From NCBI GenBank assembly GCA_035687895.1, contig DASRUE010000250.1:1-5291 (forward strand): DNA of 5,291 nt, read 5' to 3'. The stretch comes from JAERML01 sp035687895 (GTDB taxonomy: Bacteria; Bacteroidota; Ignavibacteria; UBA10030; UBA6906). Within the stretch, counting starts at the first letter, position 1. Every line of letters begins with the position of its first letter. Both the position numbers and the translations under genes were made by a program. Shown in pieces: positions 1 through 4,629 of this stretch. Under the pieces are notes generated by a model. That model searched no databases, was not told where the DNA came from, and was given only the letters and a program-made list of their open reading frames with translations.

Positions 1-312
1 GGCAAACTTGATGTACCCTTGCTGAGGTCCGTTTCCCTTGACAAGATCAGCAGTTGCGAGGTTAACTACCTGGGCACCATCCATGAACTCGGGCTTGCCT
101 GTACCAACGTTGGTCCCCTCCGATTCACCCAGGGAAATGCCATGGGCCTCAGTATCACCGACATCGATGATTTCCTGTTTGGTATAAGCAGCCGTTATCT
201 TCCCAGCGACTTTGGTTTTCTGCTGCCCCACGACAGTTGTGACACTGAGAGCAGAGATCAAAGCGAGACTAATGGATAGCACCATCGCTCTTTTGAATGC
301 AAGTGTTTGCAT
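1..312 (-). CDS. Secreted protein of unknown function (5' part; runs off the window)
   Basis: This reading frame stays open for 104 codons from an ATG at 312 to the left edge, so the C-terminus is missing. The start is set by a strong ribosome binding site, AAAGGAGG, at about 321-328, eight bases before the ATG; the next ATG (codon 10) has no such site. Residues 1-29 form a signal peptide: a basic start (K7, R8), a hydrophobic core (about 10-28) and a likely cut after VVG before QQK. The mature part contains VGDTEAHGISLGES, FMDGAQVVN and KGNGPQQGYIKF. It looks like a small periplasmic or exported beta-rich protein, and I have a general memory of similar uncharacterised proteins, but I cannot name a family. 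The gene stands alone, with about 545 bases of non-coding DNA upstream. The signal peptide is the most reliable part of this call. Confidence 0.8.
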   Translation of the reverse strand, partial: MQTLAFKRAMVLSISLALISALSVTTVVGQQKTKVAGKITAAYTKQEIIDVGDTEAHGISLGESEGTNVGTGKPEFMDGAQVVNLATADLVKGNGPQQGYIKFA

Positions 313-412
313 AGATGTATCCTCCTTTAGTGATTCAATATGGAGATCAGGCCCGCAGCCGTCTTTACAAGTTAGGTTGTAGATAAATCAATAGTCATCG
401 TTGAAAACAACA

Positions 413-455
413 GTGGCGTCACGCCCGACGCAAAGACATCGAGCAGTAACGCCAC
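413..455 (-). other. Long imperfect stem-loop upstream of the secreted protein gene
   Basis: On the minus strand the outer arms GTGGCGT and ACGCCAC pair perfectly, and three more pairs (one G-U) extend the stem. After a small internal loop, CGATGT pairs with GCGTCG using two G-U pairs around a CTTT loop, giving about 17 pairs in 43 bases. The G-U pairs work only in minus-strand RNA. It ends about 100 bases before the ATG at 312 and is followed by TGTTGTTTTC, so it could be a leader structure of that gene or a terminator for transcription arriving from the right. Its function is inferred from structure alone. Confidence 0.35.
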
Positions 456-560
456 GTGTGTGAAAGGACAGAAACTTACTCAACACAAAAATCTAAAAAC
501 GTCGGGATTGAAATTGAGCTGCTGCTCAGGGGAGGAGAGGTGGAGGTCTTCGTCAAAGCG

Positions 561-586
561 GAGGACAAAAAGGCGAACGCCTTCAG
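561..586 (-). terminator. Weak intrinsic terminator candidate
   Basis: On the minus strand the stem AAGGC and GCCTT closes a GTTC loop and runs directly into TTTTTGTCC, the layout of a short Rho-independent terminator. The stem has only five or six pairs, and no gene on the minus strand clearly ends just upstream of it. The same bases read as coding-like codons on the plus strand (AAG GCG AAC GCC TTC), so the palindrome may be accidental. Confidence 0.3.
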
Positions 587-857
587 GTCTGGACCGGTGA
601 ACCAAGCAGGATGCCCCGTTCACAATTCCGACCTATGTCATTCATTGGTGGAAAGGTATTCAAGTCGACAACCAAACGCAACACCCGACAAAAACTCAAT
701 GCAGGATGAGGTATTCCTCAAGGGCCTATTACTCCGAAATTGCAGCCGAGGTGATCGTGGGGTGTAGTTTCCTGAATCCTTTACAAATCCTCATGTGTAT
801 CATGACAACGTCCCCAAGGAATCAGGGGCGCGAGGAACTTAGGACGAATGCGTTGCC

Positions 858-892
858 GGAAACAAACAGGCCCGGCTGGTTGTTGTCGGGCC
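858..892 (-). terminator. Terminator-like conserved hairpin, copy 1
   Basis: It lies 57 bases beyond the stop codon of the membrane protein gene and is oriented to terminate it. The arms are 869-877 and 884-892, with a six-base loop (ACAACC on the minus strand) that is identical in all three copies. On the minus strand the hairpin is followed by TGTTTGTTTCC, a T-rich tail. In minus-strand RNA the stem has one A-C mismatch, and in plus-strand RNA the same position is a G-U pair. Copies 2 and 3 lie at 2583-2617 and 4568-4602. Confidence 0.65.
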
Positions 893-948
893 TTGGTATT
901 GTTGACCCGGAAGATCTCGGTGTCTTGAGTTTGACTTTTTGTAAAGTG

Positions 949-1347
949 TTATGCGACGTTTGCGCCCCCTGGCCTTACTCTCTTCCTATACCACGAAACA
1001 ATGAATAGAATACCCAGAATAAAGAGTGGCAATCCCATGGCGACACCGGCTCCACGATCATGTTCAGCTATGAACAATCCCAAATACCACATTGCCGCCC
1101 ACCAGAATATGAAAACGATGCCAGCAACTCCCTCGTGCTTCCATGAGATATAATAGCCTACAAGGAAAATGACAAACGCTAGTTTGACAACTACGTTTTC
1201 AAGGTCATACGGATTGAAGTTGTCTGCCGGGATAAAATTGTCAATGATGAATACCAGGTACAGGACTCCAAAGATAGAAGTCATCATGTGCAGAGTTGTT
1301 GGAAATCTCCTCTTTTTGCCTGGTGGGGTATCAGAGTCATTTATCAT
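949..1347 (-). CDS. Small membrane protein with four predicted helices
   Basis: This 132-residue protein has a short hydrophilic N-terminus (GKKRR at 10-14) and four hydrophobic segments, at about 19-39, 52-69, 73-94 and 99-118. A WKHEG turn joins helices 2 and 3, and a basic tail (YRKR, 120-123) follows helix 4. By the positive-inside rule both termini are probably cytoplasmic. The size, the helix spacing and the SWKHEGVAGIVF stretch resemble small uncharacterised membrane proteins of the DUF7670 type; that is from memory and tentative. There are no catalytic motifs and no function is proposed. The ATG at 1347 follows AAAGGAAC (about 1355-1362) with good spacing. It ends in TAA and is followed by terminator copy 1. 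A palindrome, GTTAAT-N6-ATTAAC (1362-1379), abuts its ribosome binding site and could be an operator. Confidence 0.85.
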   Translation of the reverse strand: MINDSDTPPGKKRRFPTTLHMMTSIFGVLYLVFIIDNFIPADNFNPYDLENVVVKLAFVIFLVGYYISWKHEGVAGIVFIFWWAAMWYLGLFIAEHDRGAGVAMGLPLFILGILFIVSWYRKRVRPGGANVA

Positions 1348-1361
1348 GGCAGAGTTCCTTT

Positions 1362-1379
1362 GTTAATTGATTGATTAAC
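1362..1379. promoter_or_regulatory. Possible operator palindrome before the membrane protein gene
   Basis: GTTAAT, six bases, then ATTAAC form a perfect inverted repeat directly upstream of the ribosome binding site of the gene starting at 1347. The position would suit repressor binding or a short leader hairpin. AT-rich palindromes of this length also arise by chance, and no regulator is visible nearby. Confidence 0.25.
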
Positions 1380-1407
1380 TTCTGACGCAAAACAATGACG
1401 CATGACC

Positions 1408-1481
1408 TTCACTGGCCACGTTGTGCTAAGCGTTGGTCTCTCTTCGACTTTCAATGTCGGTTTTGTTAGCTGGCGTTGGCC
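1408..1481. repeat. Stem-loop repeat A, downstream of the lipoprotein gene
   Basis: This is an imperfect three-tier stem-loop. GGCCACG (1414-1420) pairs with CGTTGGCC (1474-1481) with one bulge, GCTAA (1425-1429) with TTAGC (1466-1470), and CGAC (1445-1448) with GTCG (1456-1459). It shares TTCAC[T/C]GGCCACG and a GTTAGC end with repeat B at 2110-2183, at nearly the same distance (57 and 61 bases). The two repeats bracket the DUF4440-like gene. The layout recalls integron attC sites, but the strict attC end consensus (RYYYAAC and GTTRRRY) is not met. Confidence 0.45.
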
Positions 1482-1567
1482 CGATTCACCGCATCAACCA
1501 ACCTGGCGCACTGACTCCAAAAACTCCTTCCCACGAGGATCAATGGGAGCGAGATTTATGGCGTTCG

Positions 1568-2047
1568 TCACTTACCAGCCATCAGCGCGCTGACATTCCA
1601 AATGTCTACATGGACCTTCCACGTGGCGTCAGCTTGACGTTTCCAGATCACGAGATACTTTGTGGAGTCTATCATGGCTGCTTGCCCTTCTGGCTGGATT
1701 CGGACCTTGGTCTTGCCGATCTCGTACGCCGTGTCACCGCTACCTCCCACTTCTATTGTGGTGAACACGATATCTTTCATTCCCATCTGGAAGAATTTCT
1801 TGTACAATTCCTCGATCGCCTGTTTTCCCTTAAGTATCTCCCCGTCTGGCGGGACCAGGGTGGCGTCAACCGTGTACACGTCTACTACGCCCGCCACATT
1901 GCTCTGTCGGATCGCTTCGCTGTACTTAGCACACACTTCTTCAATGGACTTCCGAACCTGCACTACATCGAAAGTCTCGGGCTTGGAACAAGAGAGCTGA
2001 ACAAGCGAAAAACACAGCACGAACATTACCGTGATTACGTGTTTCAT
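1568..2047 (-). CDS. Small putative lipoprotein with a DUF4440/SnoaL-like (NTF2-fold) domain
   Basis: This is a 159-residue protein. The frame is open further upstream, but the ATG at 2047 is chosen because AAAGGAG (2052-2058) precedes it and a signal sequence starts there. Residues 2-19 are a signal segment ending at Q-L-S-C20, a lipobox-like site with an unusual residue at -3, so it may be a lipoprotein or a plain exported protein. Residues 28-159 have the layout of the DUF4440/SnoaL-like NTF2 fold. An N-terminal helix (about 26-42) leads to VVDVYTVDATLVPPDGEIL, then GKQAIEELYKKFF, then strands ending in WKRQADATWKVHVDIWN. Proteins of this fold bind small ligands or catalyse varied reactions, and no substrate can be read here. 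Repeats A and B flank the gene. I see no clear terminator after it. Confidence 0.85.
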   Translation of the reverse strand: MKHVITVMFVLCFSLVQLSCSKPETFDVVQVRKSIEEVCAKYSEAIRQSNVAGVVDVYTVDATLVPPDGEILKGKQAIEELYKKFFQMGMKDIVFTTIEVGGSGDTAYEIGKTKVRIQPEGQAAMIDSTKYLVIWKRQADATWKVHVDIWNVSALMAGK

Positions 2048-2109
2048 GATTTGCTCCTTTGAGATTGTCAGATACATTCCGTTGTAGATTGTCTTCCGGG
2101 CAAATGCCA

Positions 2110-2183
2110 GCCAACGTTCACCGGCCACGCCGTCCCGCACTCCACGCTTTTTATGTTGAGAGTGCAGTGTTTTTTGTGTTAGC
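2110..2183. repeat. Stem-loop repeat B, upstream of the lipoprotein gene
   Basis: The outer arms are GCCAAC (2110-2115) and GTTAGC (2178-2183), which pair with one G-T wobble on the minus strand. The inner arms GCACTC (2137-2142) and GAGTGC (2160-2165) pair perfectly. TTCACCGGCCACG at 2117-2129 matches repeat A at 12 of 13 positions. On the plus strand the inner hairpin is followed by a T run (2170-2175), so a plus-strand terminator is an alternative reading, although no plus-strand gene needs one. Confidence 0.45.
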
Positions 2184-2283
2184 CGAAGTGTCCAACCACC
2201 TCGTAAATTGTATAAAGTTCCAACAGCAATCTGAATACCATATGACTTGATAGTGTTGCTCGATGAACTGTGTCCTCCTTATG

Positions 2284-2439
2284 TTATTGTCCCTTAGGCG
2301 CAACGAATGGCGTGTGGTACCCCATCGCTCGAAGCAGCGCTGCTACAAGGTCTTGAAAAGAGTAGGCGTCAAGGCTATTAATATGGTTACGGATTTCTTC
2401 TCGTGCCAAGCCGACCGCTTGCGGCAAGCAGGACGGTTT
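2284..2439 (-). pseudogene. Fragment of an Mrr-type restriction endonuclease
   Basis: A 51-codon open stretch bounded by stops (TAG at 2440-2442 and TAA at 2284-2286) contains LAREEIRNHINSL, FQDLVAALLRAMGY and PFVAPKG. This matches, from memory, the start of the Mrr-like catalytic domain, where a helix ending in LLRAMGY leads into PxGxDGGxDI. Mrr-family enzymes cleave foreign, often methylated, DNA. Here the frame ends one residue after PKG, just before the DGG-D active-site strand, and what follows no longer resembles the family. There is no start codon with a ribosome binding site, and nothing recognisable of the N-terminal part lies upstream. It is therefore a remnant without the catalytic residues. 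It lies between terminator copy 2 and repeat B, consistent with past gain and loss of accessory DNA. Confidence 0.65.
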
Positions 2440-2582
2440 CTATCAAATGTGTGCGGACTGCGTTTGTCCGCTCTTCGAAAAACGTCAGGGGAACTTGATG
2501 GAGAAAGAACAGGTAAGATGATTCTGCACGAAATTAGGAATAGTCGAGTAGAGAGTCAAGAAGCAGAACAGCGTGCTGTTGG

Positions 2583-2617
2583 CTGAACAGATGGGCCCGG
2601 CAGGTTGTTGTCGGGTC
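2583..2617 (-). terminator. Terminator-like conserved hairpin, copy 2
   Basis: It lies 44 bases past the stop codon of the phospholipase-like gene. The arms are 2594-2602 and 2609-2617, around the same six-base loop as in the other copies. In plus-strand RNA all nine pairs form, two of them G-U; in minus-strand RNA those two become A-C mismatches. The minus-strand tail, CATCTGTTCAGCC, is poorer in T than in copies 1 and 3, so termination may be weak. Confidence 0.5.
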
Positions 2618-2660
2618 TTGGTGTTGAACGACTGTTCGGGGAACCTACCGCAATACTTTG

Positions 2661-4169
2661 CTACCTCAGTAGAATCATCTTTCTTGTCTCGAAGTAGTTC
2701 CCGGCTTCAAGACGATACAGATAGACACCACTTGCAGCGTCTTCGGTGTTCCACTCTACTTCATAACGTCCGGGAGTTTTGTGCTCATTCACCAGCGTTG
2801 CCACTTCACGACCAAGGACATCGTACACCCGTAGGGACGTACGGCCGTACGTCCCTACAGGAATTGTAAATTGAATTGTCGTGCTCGGATTGAACGGGTT
2901 GGGGTAGTTTTGCATGAGTGCGAACCCCTGGGGAAAATTCTTTCCAGCACGAACACCTACTGGACCAATGAGCCCGGTCTCCCGTGCAAACCAATACAGA
3001 AGTCCGGCGGTGGCACGTACCGCATATCGAAATCCCTTGTCTCTGATGTTCTCAAGGTTTTCAAGAGTCCACGGTCCGTTCACATTAGTAGGAAGACCTA
3101 GCGAGGGAAGAAACGGGGGACTGAGGAAAGTCACTTCACCTGGTCGCGGATTGCCCCCGATGATATCGTTCCCATCGCCCTCGTATGGTCCGTTGCTCCC
3201 AAAATGGTCCGCTTGCTGCTGCATTGTATACATGAGATAGTGGAGGGGATCATTGTCCGGATTAAAAGGATCGACCACCGGTCCGACATTCTGGTGATCC
3301 CATACCAGATATGGATACGTCGGTCCTCCCATCCAATCCTCATACACATCCGGGTCAAGGCCATGCTCGTCTCGATGTGCATGCGCCGGCACACTCATGT
3401 CTCCAAGAAGGTGGCACATCCGGCCAAGTACCTCCCACACAATCATGTCAACTGCAGGCTCAAACTCAGGGATAACTATTTGCGGTGCTTCACTCGGATC
3501 AATCAACCTCCTTTCAATAACATCGAAGACTGTGTACCTTCCCGAGCCTGGCGATGGCAGATTCAATCGCCTCGTCTGGAAAAAGCCGGTTAGCGTTTCG
3601 TACGAGACGGGAATGCCGAACTCATTTGGCAACGCCGGGAGGGGCGCTAGTATCAATGCATGCCCGTTGGTGGCATTCTGCGCAAGAATCAGTCGCGGGT
3701 ATTTGATAGTCCAAGCACCATTGGCGTACCGCAGAAGCTTATCGTAGGCATTCTCGTAGGGACCAATGTTAAAAGCCGGCAGCGGAGGGCTTGGACGCAC
3801 TCGAAAGAGATTTCTTGTTAGGTCTCCATCGTCCGCATCCCAGAAATGTGTGATGCTGACAAGCACGTAGTTTCTTCCGATGCTGATATTGCTGTAGCCA
3901 AAGACTACATCTTCCTCGTCCTCGCGCCAGGCACCAGTTGTCACGTAGGGCCTCTGCCACGCTGAGTCTCCGGCATAGAATGGCGTGAGATCACCAATGT
4001 GATCATGCAGGCGCGGAACGTCTCCTCCCACCACCTGCCTCAGAAGTTGATACGCCTCTTTGACCGTATACTGGTGAACGTGCTGCTTGTGGGCAAGCAG
4101 ATCCGTATGCGAACAAAGGAGAACGATGAGAAGTACACGATAGATCTGTCGTTTGATGACTGGTCGCAT
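2661..4169 (-). CDS. Secreted zinc-dependent phospholipase C-like hydrolase with T9SS sorting domain
   Basis: This is a 502-residue protein. The ATG at 4169 is chosen because GGGAG lies seven bases upstream and a signal peptide begins there (basic 2-10, hydrophobic 11-25, likely cut after LLA26). The frame stays open up to a TTG at 4253, but that start has no ribosome binding site and would bury the signal. Residues 27-400 resemble the zinc-dependent phospholipase C / S1-P1 nuclease fold. H32 lies in the mature N-terminus, D56 or D60 in LHDHIGD, H108 in THFWD, then H253, D257 and H263 in HLLGDMSVPAH, then H269 and E277 in EHG...YEDW. These fit the three-zinc ligand series of that family. Residues about 417-502 are a T9SS type A sorting domain, so the enzyme is probably carried across the outer membrane and released or anchored at the surface. 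The substrate (phospholipid or other phosphodiester) is not certain. A 28-bp palindrome lies in frame in the sorting domain. Confidence 0.8.
   Translation of the reverse strand: MRPVIKRQIYRVLLIVLLCSHTDLLAHKQHVHQYTVKEAYQLLRQVVGGDVPRLHDHIGDLTPFYAGDSAWQRPYVTTGAWREDEEDVVFGYSNISIGRNYVLVSITHFWDADDGDLTRNLFRVRPSPPLPAFNIGPYENAYDKLLRYANGAWTIKYPRLILAQNATNGHALILAPLPALPNEFGIPVSYETLTGFFQTRRLNLPSPGSGRYTVFDVIERRLIDPSEAPQIVIPEFEPAVDMIVWEVLGRMCHLLGDMSVPAHAHRDEHGLDPDVYEDWMGGPTYPYLVWDHQNVGPVVDPFNPDNDPLHYLMYTMQQQADHFGSNGPYEGDGNDIIGGNPRPGEVTFLSPPFLPSLGLPTNVNGPWTLENLENIRDKGFRYAVRATAGLLYWFARETGLIGPVGVRAGKNFPQGFALMQNYPNPFNPSTTIQFTIPVGTYGRTSLRVYDVLGREVATLVNEHKTPGRYEVEWNTEDAASGVYLYRLEAGNYFETRKMILLR
2831..2858. repeat. 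Perfect 28-bp palindrome inside a T9SS sorting domain
   Basis: GTAGGGACGTACGG followed by its exact reverse complement, centred between 2844 and 2845. It begins exactly at codon 438 of the phospholipase-like gene and encodes VGTYGRTSL plus the first base of the next codon, in the loop between the TIQFTIP and LRVYDVLG strands. Compared with the same loop of the neighbouring T9SS protein the segment is two residues longer. GTAGGG...CCCTAC palindromes occur as dispersed repeats in various bacterial genomes, which suggests a mobile or copied element tolerated in a flexible loop. Confidence 0.8.
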
Positions 4170-4567
4170 TTCGAGGCTCCCATGTTTTGTATCGTGTTGG
4201 TCCAGGATGGTCCGGTTCAACAGCACCACTTTTGTCGCATGTTCGACGTGCAATGAGTCAATTTCATCCGAAAGCAGCCGGCATCTACAAATGAGCTTCC
4301 AAAATCAAAGCCCGAAATCTTCCAAGGCAATCGCGATACCGACAAAACTCACTACGAAAGCTCGAGGCTGAGATTGTGTTGACGGCACCATGTTCATGTC
4401 GACCTCGCACGCGCTTGTTGCGCCTGTTTCTTTCATCGACGAAAATAGGTCAATGATGATTACAGAATGTCATAAACTTGTCACAGAATTGCTAATGTGT
4501 GAAAATGGGTACTGCCCAAGGCAGAATGAGGGACTCTAAGGCTGAATTGGTGGGATGTTGGACGGCT
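4170..4567. other. Intergenic region upstream of the phospholipase-like gene
   Basis: This stretch of about 400 bases holds the leader and promoter of the gene starting at 4169. No promoter is clear: TTGACC followed 17 bases later by GAAACA on the minus strand (about 4430-4460) has a poor -10 box. A direct repeat, ACAGAAT at 4462-4468 and 4483-4489, is spaced 21 bases (two helical turns) and could be a regulator site. A 49-codon plus-strand frame (4390-4539) lacks a ribosome binding site and resembles nothing known to me. Confidence 0.5.
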
Positions 4568-4602
4568 GGAAACAAAGAGGCCCGGCAGGTTGTTGCCGGG
4601 CC
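4568..4602 (-). terminator. Terminator-like conserved hairpin, copy 3
   Basis: It lies 28 bases beyond the stop codon at 4630. The arms GGCCCGGCA (4579-4587) and TGCCGGGCC (4594-4602) pair perfectly over nine base pairs around a six-base loop. On the minus strand the hairpin is followed by TCTTTGTTTCC, so this is the best terminator of the three copies. Similarity to copy 2 extends from the hairpin back almost to the stop codons of the two T9SS genes. Confidence 0.72.
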
Positions 4603-4629
4603 TTGGCTTTGGACGACTGCTCGGGGATC

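Larger units (their letters stand above)
313..857. other. Gene-poor intergenic region
   Basis: No convincing gene lies between the start of the secreted protein (312) and the terminator behind the membrane protein gene (858). On the minus strand it must hold the promoter of the secreted protein. TTGATT followed 18 bases later by TAAAGA (about 361-390) is only a weak candidate. Hairpins at 413-455 and 565-584 are listed separately. TGAGG-TATT-CCTCA at 707-720 is a further short hairpin of no clear function. A plus-strand open frame, 456-767 (GTG start), has a codon pattern like coding DNA at about 511-590 but has no ribosome binding site, and its second half looks random. I do not call it a gene. 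Confidence 0.6.

Noticed and set aside
456..767. Plus-strand 103-codon frame as a gene
   Set aside because: It starts at a GTG without a ribosome binding site, only the first third looks coding, and nothing in it is recognised. It is kept only as a possible relic.
2048..2140. Longer start for the lipoprotein gene
   Set aside because: The extra 31 codons would place a hydrophilic segment before the signal sequence, and the good ribosome binding site is at the inner ATG (2047).
2333..2344. 12-bp palindrome AGCAGCGCTGCT
   Set aside because: It falls on the codons for alanine and leucine in the Mrr-type fragment and is explained by its coding origin.
2263..2586. Plus-strand 107-codon frame
   Set aside because: It lies opposite the Mrr-type fragment, whose minus-strand reading is recognisable, and has no ribosome binding site or known motif.
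3131..3747. Several open frames over the phospholipase-like gene on both strands
   Set aside because: They are shadows of the long minus-strand gene, whose domains and catalytic motifs are recognisable.
4170..4253. Longer start for the phospholipase-like gene
   Set aside because: It would need a TTG start without a ribosome binding site and would bury the signal peptide.
4411..4430. Plus-strand terminator GCGC-TTGTT-GCGC followed by T-rich bases
   Set aside because: The stem is only four pairs and no plus-strand gene precedes it.
4390..4539. Plus-strand 49-codon frame
   Set aside because: No ribosome binding site before its ATG, no recognisable motif, and it lies antisense in the probable promoter region of the phospholipase-like gene.
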